Source: Nymphaea colorata (lineage: Eukaryota; Streptophyta; Magnoliopsida; Nymphaeales; Nymphaeaceae). Taken from it: a stretch of DNA of 64,000 nucleotides. The stretch spans positions 26,204,412 through 26,268,411 of the forward strand of contig NC_045139.1 in NCBI RefSeq assembly GCF_008831285.2, written 5' to 3'. Both the position numbers and the translations under genes were made by a program. Shown in pieces: positions 35,113-46,699 of this stretch; within the stretch, counting starts at the first letter, position 1, and the number at the start of each line of letters is the position of its first letter. The notes under the pieces were generated by a model. It saw only the letters and a list, made by a program, of their open reading frames with translations. It was not told the origin of the DNA and did no database searches.

Positions 35113-37142
35113 TAAATTCACATACTTACGTACAAAAAAGCCAAAAGTCCACGGATGGAGATATACGTGCAGAGCAGCTTCCGCATAAGCTCTAGAGCTT
35201 GAAAATTAGTGGGTATCATGCACTGCTAGTTGACCAATAATGGCGGCAAAAGAAAATGAAGGGTACCTTCCTCGAATCAGACATTCATATATATATATAT
35301 ATATATATAAAGTTCTGAATGGGGCCGGGAGGTATGTGTTGTGATCATAGTTACAATAGTTACAGTATCTTCCCGTGCAAAACAGAGACCGAGACAGCTA
35401 GGCTGCTAGCTGGGTCTGATTAATACTATGAACGGGTTTATTAAAAAGGAAAACTAAATGAAATTTTGTAGGGTAACTGATTCAGTGAATTGTCTGATTC
35501 AACGATTCAAGTAGTAAATTATTGTCAACTGAAGAACAATATATGTTATATTAATTCTTTAGAACGAATACATAAAAAATATATATGAAAAATTAGGAAA
35601 TGACTGATTCAACGATCCGAGTAATGAGTTGTCAATTGACGGAAGAACATATACCATAATGATTTTGAAAGAATACATAAAAAAATATAGAAAAAATGAA
35701 GAAATAGAAAACCATGAACTTGTTCAAAATTAATAAATAATAAGTACGTACCAGTGGTCGGCATGTTTCGCCTTGGTCTATATGCATTGGCCGTCCGTGA
35801 ATCAAATGATCACATTACCACATATTCAAATTGTACCAGAGGACGTATTCAGCTCGTTTAATTTTTACAAGACTGGCAGATCAGGTCAAATCGATTGTAT
35901 TCGTGCACGACCGCTTCGCTTGGTAACTACAAAGAGGGCGTTTCTTGAACGTCCTCCGGCTCTGATCGCGTTCCAACTATTTTCCTCCATCTTCTCTTTC
36001 CTTCCTCTCCCATTCGTTGCCGTCTTCACCTTCCTGTTATCTTATACTCACCTCGACCAAGAAACTATAGTAATTAATAATACTTTCTTCCTTGTTTTTC
36101 ATGCATTGCATAATAAATAAGGTCACCAATATCAAATCTTCGCTCCATTTTTATGGCTTAGTTCTCACACACAAACAGACACACACAAATGATATTATGA
36201 TGATAGATGACGTTAATTAAGAACAATCTTAATTTTATTTTTTCTTGTGGCTGATCGATAATTTACAAACTAATGGAAGTTATAGTGTGAAAAGACAGAT
36301 AATTATGCTTGTGTTGCTTTTTAATTTTTAACCTTACATTTGATTAGCTTCCATTCAAACAATCGAATATTGGACTTCTATTTCCTGACGAATCTTCCCT
36401 TTAGTTGAAATTAGGATTCATAATCTTTAGTTTTAGGTTGTTAAGTTCATGTAAATTGACCCATGTGGATGCATTAAACTTAATTCGTTTGCAAATGCTA
36501 GGTGAATTCAGTGTTGGACCAAGCTTTTGATGTGGCTAGCAAGGCAACTGTTACGCATATAACATTCGTAGAGTATTCCTCTCTAGGAGTGCCAATAAGA
36601 AGGATAAGAATATCCCTTATTTAAATATTATATGTGGAGAGAGGATGATGATAAGGAAAGGTATTTATGTGGGAATTAAGGAAAATGCAAACAAGAGACG
36701 GAGATATGGCTTATTTAATTTCTGTAGAGAGTTAGTGATTAACAATTTTTTTTTTACAATGTTAGTAGTTAATCAGAATAATGTGTTACCAAAACCCATT
36801 GGAGAGGAAAGAAAATTGCATTAAAAAAAAAAAACTCTCACTCATGTATCCCAAAGAGCGTCTCGCCTCTCTCATTTCATTTGCTTCTTCAAAATTGTTT
36901 GATTTGTCCACATGACTTGTTGCCTTTTTTGGATATATGCAGCAGGAGATCATTAAAAGCAACTATATACCTTCTGAGGCAGCTTGCGAGTTAAGCATCA
37001 AAGGGGGCACAAATTTGATTCTCATATTGAAGAACACTTCAACTATCAGGCAGATTAGTGACTTGCATGCATTTCATCTTTTGGCTCAGTCATTGTGGAT
37101 GAGCTGACGGCTGGGTGTGTTTCTACTGTGCCTTGGTGTAGA
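35113..37142. other. Upstream region of the pectin methylesterase, no gene seen
   Basis: AT-rich, with an AT run (35288-35310) and a diverged tandem repeat (35495-35715). No convincing coding sequence, though promoter elements of the divergent flank cannot be excluded. Confidence 0.45.
35495..35715. repeat. Two-copy tandem repeat, period ~110 bp
   Basis: TGATTCAACGATTCAAGTA at 35495 recurs as TGATTCAACGATCCGAGTA at 35605. The following bases (GAAGAAC, GAATACATAAAAAA) recur with several indels. Confidence 0.8.
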
Positions 37143-37613
37143 CAAGGGAACTAAGGATGACCATGCCAAGGCTCATGTTGCAACATATCAAGAGTTAAAC
37201 TGTAGCAACAAAAGTAAATCTTGAATGGTAAGAGCATAAATAGTGAAGGCAATAGTGAAGATAATCAAGGCCCTACGAATGAAGAAACAAGGAATTAAGG
37301 GAGATTTCTGCAACAATATTGGCTACAACAACAGGTATATATAGAAATAAATACAAAAATTAAAGGAGAAAAGGGTAACTCTGGATTTGAATTCAAAGAG
37401 AAACAAAATCTGGATAAGATTCAATTTATTGTATATCTAAATGCATTAGCTTTGAAACATCTTCATATCTCTAACAAGAGCATTACAAAAAGTAACCTCT
37501 CGTGCCAATGGTGAGACAATGTGAGAGTATTCAGATATAGTGCCAAAAGCCACCAAATCTCTATACATACATGTGTCAATTTCCTTTTCCATTTGGGATC
37601 TTGATTATTGATA
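37143..37613 (+). mobile_element. 5' LTR of an old plus-strand copia element
   Basis: Shares its full course with 55295-55745 (GACCATGCCAAGG, GATAATCAAG, ATGCATTA, AAAGTAAC, GTGAGA, TATACATACAT in order), diverged by roughly a fifth by eye. It is followed directly by a primer-binding site. Exact left end uncertain by about 20 bases. Confidence 0.78.
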
Positions 37614-37625
37614 TGGTATTAGAGC
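37614..37625 (+). other. Primer-binding site of the old copia element
   Basis: TGGTATTAGAGC, one base from the initiator-methionine tRNA primer site TGGTATCAGAGC, right after the LTR. Confidence 0.82.
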
Positions 37626-37730
37626 ACATTTCGTTAGATACTTCATTCGATGTTGGTCAGCTAATCCTTGAAGGCCTACTTTCCTCTATTTCTTTGTTTA
37701 AGTGTCTTCTACTATTCATTGCGGTTGTTG

Positions 37731-38035
37731 TGTGTGGGAGGAAGAAAAACAAAGAAATTCAAAGATGCACCAAAGTAACTAAAAACCAGAGAGAGAATTG
37801 ATGAAACAGAGACAAAATTTCTTTCATTTACAGAGCATATATACAGCCCCCTACATAATCATTTTGGATAGAGAAAGAATAAAGTCGTTACAATTAAAAA
37901 AAAAAAGAATAAGAAGCCTCTAGACAAATAACACGTGTCGAAGAACAATCTAAAACAGAATGAGAAAATAGAAAATATTTTTGCCTTCATACTTAAACAA
38001 TTTGATCTTCACAGGTTCTCCTAGAATGAATTTCA
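37731..38035 (-). mobile_element. 3' LTR of the minus-strand copia
   Basis: 305 bp, about 83% identical by eye to 42201-42505, indicating an old insertion. Confidence 0.87.
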
Positions 38036-41000
38036 TAAGATGCTCCCTTTAAACTGGTGCATCGAGGTTGCAAGTGCCCAGTTCGGACTTTAAAAAGGTA
38101 AACTGCTCCATTGTGAGAGGCTTAGTGAACAAATCCACCAACTGAAGTTTAGATGAAACATGTCTTGCCACAATTGTTCCTTTTGTTATCAAATCTCATA
38201 CTAGGTAATGGTACATGTTTTGTGTGTATGTGTAGGACTAAGTTTGCTGCTATTGGTAATGCTGATTTGTTGTCACAAAGTAGTACAGCAGCTGATGTAT
38301 GAGACACCTGCAAATCAGCTAAGAGGTATTTCAGCCACAATAATTCACAAGTGTTTGCCATAGAGGAGTATTCCACTTCTGCTGATGATCTAGACACAGT
38401 GTGCTGCTTCTTCATTTTCCACGAGTTTAGGCTTCCTCCCAAATATACAGAATAGCCTAAAATTGATCTCCTTGTGCCTTTACAGGCTCCCCATTCAGAG
38501 TCGCAATATGCTGTGATCTGAAAGTCTTCATTTGCAAGGAAAAAAAACCTCCTTTACCAGGTTGTGATTTTCGATAATGCAAGACTTTGAGAGCAACATT
38601 GTAGTAAATCACAGTAGGCTTTTGCATGTGCCAATTTAAAGAATGAACAACAAAAAGCAATTTTAGGTCTGGTAACTAATGTCCACTAGTCTTTTGTATG
38701 CTGAAGGGTCTTTTATCTCTTCACCATCATTGGCTGATGAAGTTTATCGGCACTCCATTAGAACTTCTAAGGGATTATCATTAATTAAACCAGTCTCGTC
38801 TAGGATGTCACTCCTTTACGATAGACATATTCTTGTTTGGCTTCAAGCAAGTTCCAAGCCAAGGAAGTATTTCAAGGTCCCTCAATCCTTCATGTAGAAC
38901 CTTGTGCCTAGATAATTCTTAAACCTTTTTGTCTGTTCTAGGCAATTTTCTGCTATGATGAGGTAGTCCATGTACACCACATCAACAAATGTTCCTTTGC
39001 ATTGATTAGTGAATAAAAAGTAACTGGACTTAGATTGCATAAACCCATAGAGTAGGATGGTTGCACAATTTGGAGAACTAAGAAGCTTGCTTGAGCCCAT
39101 AGAGATTTTTTAAGTTTGCATACTCTGGTTTCTCCACTTTCACTATATCTTGACGGCAGTTTTGTATGTATTTCTTCCTCCAATTCATCATTCAAGAAGG
39201 CATTATGCACATCCATTTGGTGAAGGAACCAATTTCACTTGGTTGCCACAAAAAATAGACATCTAATAGCTAGCTTGGCAACGGGTGCATAAGTCCCATG
39301 GTAGTCCAAGACCTCTATTGTGTATACCCTTTGGTGAATATTCTTACCTTATACCCCTCGATTCTTTCGTTTGATTTATACTTGAATGTGAATATCTGTT
39401 TACATCCAATGGGTTTGATGCCTGCTAATGAAATAACTAGAGTCCAGGTTTCATTTGATTCCAACACCTTAATTTTGTCCTTGATGGCCTTTCTCCAATT
39501 TGGATTTTTTAATGTTTGACTAAAAGATGTAGGTTTTGTTTGGGGATAGATATTTAATAAGAAGTTTTTTTGAGTAGTGGAAAGAGAACAACATGACTTT
39601 GGACAATGGGGACCTTGTACATGTCCTTCTTCCTGATGACGATAAGTCGAATGATTTATTTTGTGTTGTGCCACAATAATGGTCCCTTAACATGACTGAT
39701 GGTCTGATTCTTCTGGTCGACCATTTAGTGGTGGAAGCTGCATGGCTAGGCCTTCATTTGAAATGGTTAGTTGGATTGGTTCATTTATTGAAATTTTGGC
39801 TATGGTTTCAAGGACAACTCAGTGTGCAGGTTCATTGGTGGTGCATTCAGCTTGTTGTGCAATGGCAGTAGTTTTAATAGAGTTTGATGAACTAGGGTTC
39901 CCATCAACCAAAAGTCTACTTTTCATCAGTATCAGCTGTTGGAATAAGGATAACTGAAGACGCATGGACACTAAGACTTTGCTTAAAGGAAAATATATTT
40001 TCATAGAATATTATGTCTCTGTATACAAGAAATTTCTGTTGTTCCAATTCATACAATTTGTTTTCCTTCTACCCAAATGTACAACCCATAAGACACGACT
40101 TGCCCTCTTATCAAGTTTGGTTTTTGGGTTTATGTTTGTAGCAAAACACAGGCAGTCAAATACTTTGAGATGACTATATGTGGGTTTTTTTTGGTACAAT
40201 ATTTCATATGGAGTTTGATCGCTCAAAAATTTGGATATAATTCTATTGATTAGGTAAGTGGCAGTCAGAACACAATGATCTCAAAACTGCAATGGCAAAT
40301 TTGCAAGAAATTTTAAGGGCATGCACTATATGTAATATGTGGTAGTGCTTTCTTTCTATAATGTAACTGTAAGCACAAGTGTGTTGATAAATTATTTTGC
40401 TTTCAAGTAAGAAAGTTTTCATTTCAGTAGAAAAAAAAATTCATGCCATTTCAGTTCTAATATTTCGTACACTAGTTTTAAATTGCTTCTCACACATATT
40501 TATAAAATTCTTCAGCAAACCACATGACTCGCTTTTATGTGTCATCAGATAGGTCCACATGGCCCTAGAAAAATCAACTATAATAATAAAATATTGTGCA
40601 CCAGAAAAAGGTGATTTAGAGTATGGCCCCCATATGTTTGCAGTGAAGAAGATCAAAACTTTTATTTAGAACATGGTTCACTTAATTTGAAATATAGTGT
40701 AGATTGTTTGGCTACATTGCAAACTTCACATAAATTGTTTGACAATTTAATAGTAGAATCATATTGTGAAACATCTGATCTTTGGAATGAGATGGATGCC
40801 CAAGTCTTAGGTGCCAGAAGGTGGTTTGAGACTAATATAAACTAGTTGTTATGCAGCAGGTTGATGGGTTGGAGGCTTTGTAGACGGACAACCCATTTCT
40901 TTAATCACCCAGTTCAATAATTGTCCTGGGTTTCAAGAAGCATCCTTATGAAGTGAAATTATGAGACAACCGGTTTGAACAATAAATTTGATTACCAACA

Positions 41001-42187
41001 ACAGTTTGTAAGAAAATTTTGACAGGTAGTACACATTTTCAAGAGTAATTGATGGAAATAAAATGACTCTACTGACATCAATAACATTAATACTTTGGTT
41101 GTTTAGAATTTTAATAGCAAATTGGACAGCAAGCTCAACAATGTCAATCACAGAATGAAAGGTGCATGACATATAATGGCTGACACCACTGTAAATAATC
41201 TAAATGTGAGGTTTAGGTCAACACATACCTGCAAAATTTATTTGAGGGGTGGACTATCCTTTAAGGAGTTGCTTAATTTGATTATATTCATCTAGTGTTA
41301 AGGTTAGTGCAGCATCCTGGTTGGCTTTTTTAGCCTGGTTGGAAGCCATTAAAGCAATGGAACCAAATTTGTCACCCATAGTTGAGTTTCCACCTACAAA
41401 TGAGTTTGCAGTTGACACTTTTTCATACATCTGTTTTGCTCCTTTGGAGTTGGGTGGATAACCATTCAACTTAAAGCATCGGTCTTTTGAGTAGCTTGGG
41501 GTGCGTTAATAATTACAGAAATATTGGGGTTGCTTGGTGAGTTTATCTTTTGCATTTCTCAATGAGAAGAATTTGCCCCCTTACTATGTTAAACGAGTCA
41601 TTCAGTCCCATGAGGAACTGAATAACCATATCTCTTGTTGTTTATTTAGAACCGCTTTCAAAGCTCCACATGAGCATTTAGGTAGAACATTTGTGAAAGA
41701 TAGTTCATTCCATAATGCCTTTAACTTAGTAAAGTAAACAACCACAAACATGCTTTCTTGAGATATGCAATGAATGGATGGTTTTATTTGGTACTTTCAT
41801 GGGTAGTATTCTATGTGAAACGGTCCTTGAGATCGACCCAGACCTCACTAGCATTAGTGACATAAATCATTCATTAAAGATGGAATTAATGATTCAAGAG
41901 AGCACCGTATGACTGCAGCGTCTCTATAAAATGAACTTAAAGTGCATCTATGTTCGGCTGAGGTAAGGTTCCATCTACAAATGCTATCTTATTTTTTGGC
42001 AGATAGTGCCATAATCATGGCACTATTCCATGTGGCATAGTTCTCACTGGTTAATTGCTGAGAAACCAAGACAGATCCTAGGTTATCAGAATGATGGAGG
42101 AAGTAAGGGTTAGCAAAGTCTCAAACAATACGATCAAAGTGAGATTCCAATTTTGGTGGAGTTGTTTACTTGCTCTACTGATGCTAT
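38036..42187 (-). pseudogene. Degenerate gag-pol of the minus-strand copia
   Basis: Reading right to left on the minus strand. Gag-like remnants occupy about 41250-42180 (LTLDEYNQIKQLLKG at 41254-41300). Integrase occupies about 40010-40660 (IWGPYSKSPFSGAQYFIIIVDFSRAMW, and TPYEILYQKKPTYSHLKVFDCLCF). RT begins about 39315-39600 (WRKAIKDKIKVLESNETW) and continues at 38880-39215 (MDVHNAFLNDELEEEI). RNase H is at 38149-38442 (VSRSSAEVEYSSMANTCELLW, LLCDNKSALPIA, HTKHV). The RT active site YVDD reads YMDY (VYMDYLIIAEN, about 38955-38990). Numerous stops and frameshifts throughout. Confidence 0.88.
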
Positions 42188-42200
42188 GACCCTAATACCA

Positions 42201-42505
42201 TGTGTGAGAGGAAGAAAACCAAAGAAATTCAAAAATGCACCGAAGTAACTCAGAAACAAAAAGATAATTGATGAAACATAGGCACACAATTTCTTTCATT
42301 TACAGAGGATATATATAGTCTTGTATATAATCATTTCAGACAGGAAAAGATTGAGTTTGTTACAACTAAACAATAATAATTAAAAGCCTCTAGACAAATC
42401 ATATGTGTGAGAGAAAAATTTGAAACAAAATGAGAAAATCAAAAATTTTTTTCCCTTCACACTTAAATAATTTGATCTTCACATGTTCACCTGGAATGAA
42501 TTTCA
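42201..42505 (-). mobile_element. 5' LTR of the minus-strand copia
   Basis: 305 bp, adjoining the primer-binding site at 42188-42200. Confidence 0.87.
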
Positions 42506-43867
42506 TAACGTGGTTCATGATAATTCATCAATTTCAAAAGAAGAGTTCTACTAGTAGGACCTAGATAAGTACAACATCATTCCCTTTCTTGCTTGCACCA
42601 GCAAGTCTTCAATATTTTCTTATTATTAAACTTACATATGATAAGTTCTTCTTGTAGGAAAGCTAGTTTATTCTCTTTTAATTTACTTTCGTACCATCTT
42701 CCTGGGCTTATAGATGGATCCAAGACATCTCTGCAAAAGTTTATTCTTAAATATGCTTCTTTCATTGCCAAATCAGAACATGTTAACTAGGTTATATTCA
42801 ACCAACTTTTTATATAGTAGGTCATTTCCTCATTGTCCAATTTTGTCTGCCCACAAATAGTTGGATTAGAAACATCATATGAAATTTGGAATACTTTGAA
42901 AAATGCCTATACTACTTATTCTTGCTTTAAAGTTGTCAAACTAAAAGAGCAATTGTCAACCCCAAGGGGTTGTAGCACACTGGTGCGGGGGAAGTGCTCT
43001 GTCCGCTAAGAACCCGGGTCGAGTCCTTGGGCATCACCTGCCCACTCCAGACGTGCTTCAGTCCCTGGCCCGTAAAAGGGCCCGAAGCAAGCTCAGAACC
43101 CAGGGGGGAGGGTGATGAGGTGGGGCCTGTGGCCTCTCTTAGGGCGGTGGAATGAACCACTCACCCTAAAAAAGAAAAAAAAAAAAAAGAGCAATTGTCA
43201 AGGGGATATTTTTGAAATTAAAAAAATGGCAGTCCCAATTAGCTATGCTGTCCAAACTTGTTCAAGAGGTAGATATGGTGATGTACAATTATTCAATTTC
43301 TTCCTCAAGATTATGTGGTGATCAAAATATTAATGTCGAACTACAAGTGAGCAAATAACCTTGATATAGCTTTATGTTTTCCTTCTCACCGAGGAGTCTC
43401 AATTTGCCTATGTCGAAATTAAAAGAAGAAGGTCTTAGTGCCCCATTAGTAAACTATGCTAACAATCCTGAGAATGATTCTTACAACCAGCATAGGAATT
43501 TCAAAGCAGTCCAAGGGTAGGGGTGGAGGAAAACAAAACTACAACAGACAAGAAAGAATCATTTGCTAATATTTCAACAATCTTGGACTTGGTGCAAAAA
43601 CATGTTTCAAAGTCAAACCTTCAGTAAGATCTAATCTCTTAGTGCTGGCATCAACGTCATCTATTCTACCTCATGCCTTTCATGTCGCGTCATCATCCAT
43701 GGAGGATGCACATTAGTATCTCAACTTCAAATACAAATTATCCCGGTTTGCTAAACCTTCATGGCACTATAACAAGAAGGTTTTCATTCATTGAAAAAAA
43801 ATTGAGAGGATTTGGAAAAGAAGAAGCCCTTGCGATGCTTGAGCTGCTTGATTGGAAACAACACGTA
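42506..43867 (+). pseudogene. gag and protease start of the old plus-strand copia
   Basis: Conceptual translation recovers copia gag. Motifs are IVGLETSYEIWNTLKNAYTTYS and FKVVKLKEQLS up to 42959, then KGIFLKLKKW resuming at 43201 after the SINE. A decayed zinc knuckle (CQYFNNLGLGAKTCFK, two of four ligands replaced) lies at about 43570-43615. A sequence like the protease-preceding segment (HVASSSMEDAH) follows. Interrupted by the SINE and then by the hAT block at 43876. Confidence 0.8.
42960..43188 (+). mobile_element. tRNA-derived SINE, 229 bp
   Basis: A short element with an A-box-like TGTAGCACACTGG (42973-42985) and a B-box-like GGGTCGAGTCC (43017-43027), the RNA polymerase III promoter boxes of tRNA-derived SINEs. 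It has a GC-rich body and a 3' A-rich tail. Perfect 13-bp target duplications GAGCAATTGTCAA flank it at 42947-42959 and 43189-43201. It interrupts the gag of the old copia. Mobilised by a LINE in trans. It is not a tRNA gene: there is no cloverleaf acceptor end. Confidence 0.92.
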
Positions 43868-44714
43868 GGTTTGACTAAGGCTGGGCATCAAACCCCTGTC
43901 CAATAAAAATATCCAAATCCTAGCCCGTCAACATTATCGGAACAGGTCGGGGTCTCGGCCTGCAGTCTACGTCGAAGGCCCAGCCTGGCCCAATTATTAA
44001 CGGGCTAGGCCAGGCGGTAAATAAATTTGGTTAAGAGACAGTCCCCAAAAAACACAAAGGAAAATGAAATAAGGGGCCAACATAAGATGAAAAAAAATAT
44101 AGTTAGAATATAAGAATCTCACCACTTTGAACTTAAGTGTACCATCAGTTTAGGCAATGAGCAAAATGATATGGGGGGCCAACATGCCAACATGCCCATC
44201 TAGAACAAGAGCCATTCATATACCATCAACACACAAAAAAAAAAACATTCAAATCTTTAATTCAATATCTCCAACTTAAAAATATCAGACAAACTGCAAT
44301 CCAAAAACAGTTTTAAGACTAACAATAACAATGACATATTTAAATAACTTTTGTTTCTCAACTATCAACATAATTACATCATAGTTTAACAAAACAATTT
44401 TAAACTTTGACTTTCACCCAGACTTCTATTATATGACTTCATTTCTTCATTTATCCTACAAAACACGGTTAGTCCACAAAGCAAATAAAAATAACATATG
44501 ACAGATATTAAATAGTAAACTGAAACACATAAAATGCAAAAGGTTTACCACAATGAAATATGAATCATGCATCGACCTATTATTCATCACTAGAGGATTC
44601 TTTTGTATCTTCAAAACTACAACAAACATATTATCACAAGCAAACTATAATGTTAGTATATCACAATAAAAAATTAAATAATTAAAATCTAACATTAAGC
44701 AACACACATCTTAC

Positions 44715-45480
44715 GTTTCACATGAATTGTCTTCATCATGAATCCAATTTTGTGTGCAAACTAATAATTCAACAGTTTCAAGAGTGGTTGAACATCTATA
44801 ATCATTAATGGTTCTTCCAGCTATACTGAATGCAAACTCAGATGCAATTGTGGATATAGGAATTGCTAATCTCAAGCCAATTTGGATAAAACATTATATT
44901 TACTTTCATTTGCTTTCCACCATGATAATATATTGAAGTCTTCATTAGGTCGATGTCGTTCTATTGGATTGGTTAAGTATGCTTCTAGATCTGTGCGAGG
45001 TACTTGAAGAGATGCAAACTCATGTAATATGTGAAGAAGTCATCTCTCGAAAAATCTTTATCTTCTTTAATTTCCACTACGACGTTGTCTGTATTTTCAT
45101 TTTCTTCATCGTTTGTGCCATACATATTTTTGTACTCAGCACATAATTCATGAAAACTGCTTTCTATTTTCTCATATTTTATCATTGCATCAATTTCATT
45201 CAAACTCGCAAGCACATACATCAACTACCCCAATTTGGACCTAGGAACTAAAACAAATGCAATTAAAAAGAGGATATTATACTCATTTTCCCAATATTTA
45301 TCAAAATTTTCTTGCATTTTGTATGCTAATGACCTTATATAAACATTGTCTGCCAAATGATAGATATGCAAATATTTGTGTACCTTTTGTATTTCTTCAA
45401 AAATTACATTATATGTTACATGTTTAGTGGCAGAGAAGGTCTTTGTAACATTATAGAATAACCTCAAAAACTAACATAAA
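44715..45480 (-). pseudogene. hAT transposase C-terminal fragment (minus strand)
   Basis: Encodes the end of a hAT transposase including the dimerisation region (LRLAIPISTIASEFAFS, GRTINDYRCSTTLETVELLVC, WIHDEDNSCE). Upstream on the same strand are segments matching the plus-strand copy at 50280-50640 (IQKVHKYLH, YIRSLAYKMQENF, NMYGTNDEENENTDN). The N-terminal two thirds, including the BED finger, is missing. The dimerisation region is a hallmark of hAT enzymes. Several stops. Confidence 0.85.
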
Positions 45481-45849
45481 GATGTTGCATAAGATCATTC
45501 ATTATGAGAAGGCAAATTTATATAATTGGAATCAACATAAGCCAAATGTTGAAAGATGTCATGTCAAAAGAATGTATCATAACATGTATTCACCATCACA
45601 TGAGAGTGTAGATGCACATGTTTCTTGAAAACACTTGACTGTATGAGTGTGATTTGCATGGTTTATTTTAAATGACCAACATTTAGTATGCTTGATCATG
45701 GTACTTACAGTAGTTCCTAAAACAATTTTAAAAATCACACCCTCGAATAATTTTGAAAAATATTCTGACCAAGAAAATTTGTAAAGAAAGTACTTCTTGA
45801 ACACATACCGAAAGTGGAAGAAGATGTAATAGAAGAAGAATAATAAGAA

Positions 45850-46440
45850 GGGTCCTACCAGCGGTCGGGCGATGGAGAGGTGGTCTGCATATTGGGCGTT
45901 TTTACAATGGTTTGGGCTGCAAGCGGTCTGGCGATAGTGATGGTGATTGGAGAAGTAGCGACAGCGGTCGGCGAGGAAGCAACGGTGACGGTGAGGTGGC
46001 AACGGCGGGTGGGCAAGGCAAGAGGACGACGGACGACGACGATGTGGTCTGCATTTTACTGTTTTCGGCATTTTTGCTTGGGCTTGGGCAGCAGGGGGTC
46101 TAGTGGCAACGATGGTGATTGGAGAAGCAGTGACAGCAAAGTGGAGATGGCGACTGGGTGAAGCAAGAGGACGATGGGTGACAGTGATGGGTTTTGGGTG
46201 CTTTTGGATTGGTGGTCCAACTAACAGTGGTGGTGATTGGAGAAGCAGCGATGGCAGTGGCGACTGGATGAGGCAAGAGAGTGATGGATGATGGTGATGG
46301 GTTTTGGGATTTTTTGCTGGTTTAGGCAGTAGGCGGTCTGGTAATAGTGGTGGTGATTGGAGAAGCGGCGACGTCCATGGGCGAGTTAGCTGCGGAGACG
46401 GCAAGCGATGACAGTAATTGGGCTAGGTAAGAGGACAATG
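45850..46440. repeat. Minisatellite in the left hAT copy
   Basis: A GC-rich repeat of about 120-165 bp in roughly four copies, each with GTGATTGGAGAAGCAGCGAC or a close variant, at about 45942, 46110, 46235 and 46356. The 275-codon Pro/His-rich minus-strand frame across it is produced by the repeat and is not a gene. Confidence 0.8.
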
Positions 46441-46537
46441 GGTGACAGCAACGGCCCTTGACGGGTAGAGTTCCCAGACCGAGCCCAGCCCGTTAGGGGT
46501 CAGGCCCGAGTTGGGCTGGATATCGGGTACCCACTGG

Positions 46538-46620
46538 TAAGCTTGGGCACCGGGCTGGGCCACTGCCAGGTACTTGGTACCCGGCCCAACTCGGGCCCAG
46601 GCCTGGGCCTTAAAAATAAG
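46538..46620. other. Internal hAT terminus
   Basis: TAAGCTTGGGCACCGGGCTGG resembles the reverse complement of the outer right end (TAAGCCTGGGCACTGAGCCG). It is probably the 5' end of the plus-strand hAT copy. The eight bases before it (CCCACTGG from 46530) do not match the outer duplication. Confidence 0.65.
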
Positions 46621-46699
46621 CTTAACCGGCTCATCTTATCGAGCACGGCCGTAATTAATGGTTGGGCTTGGGTTTGCGACTGTGACGGTTGAGGGCCAG

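Larger units (their letters stand above)
37731..42505 (-). mobile_element. Minus-strand copia element inserted in the older copia
   Basis: Two 305-bp direct LTRs (37731-38035 and 42201-42505) bound 4165 bp of minus-strand copia coding remnants. On the coding strand the LTR starts TGAAATTCATTC and ends CTCACACA. Next come a primer site TGGTATTAGGGTC (plus-strand 42188-42200) and, at the other end, a polypurine tract AAAGGGAGCATCT (near 38042). The DNA on both sides belongs to the older plus-strand copia. No 5-bp target duplication is visible (TGTTG versus TAACG), so the ends have been altered or the boundaries are a few bases off. Confidence 0.88.

Noticed and set aside
42960-43188. tRNA gene suggested by polymerase III boxes
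   Set aside because: A-rich tail, 13-bp target duplication and lack of a cloverleaf mark it as a SINE.
45577-46404. 275-codon Pro/His-rich minus-strand frame
   Set aside because: Produced by the minisatellite; periodic, low-complexity translation and no domain.
43876-46537. Left hAT copy as an independent complete element
   Set aside because: No right-hand terminus or 8-bp duplication is visible before 46538; only the outer ends match.
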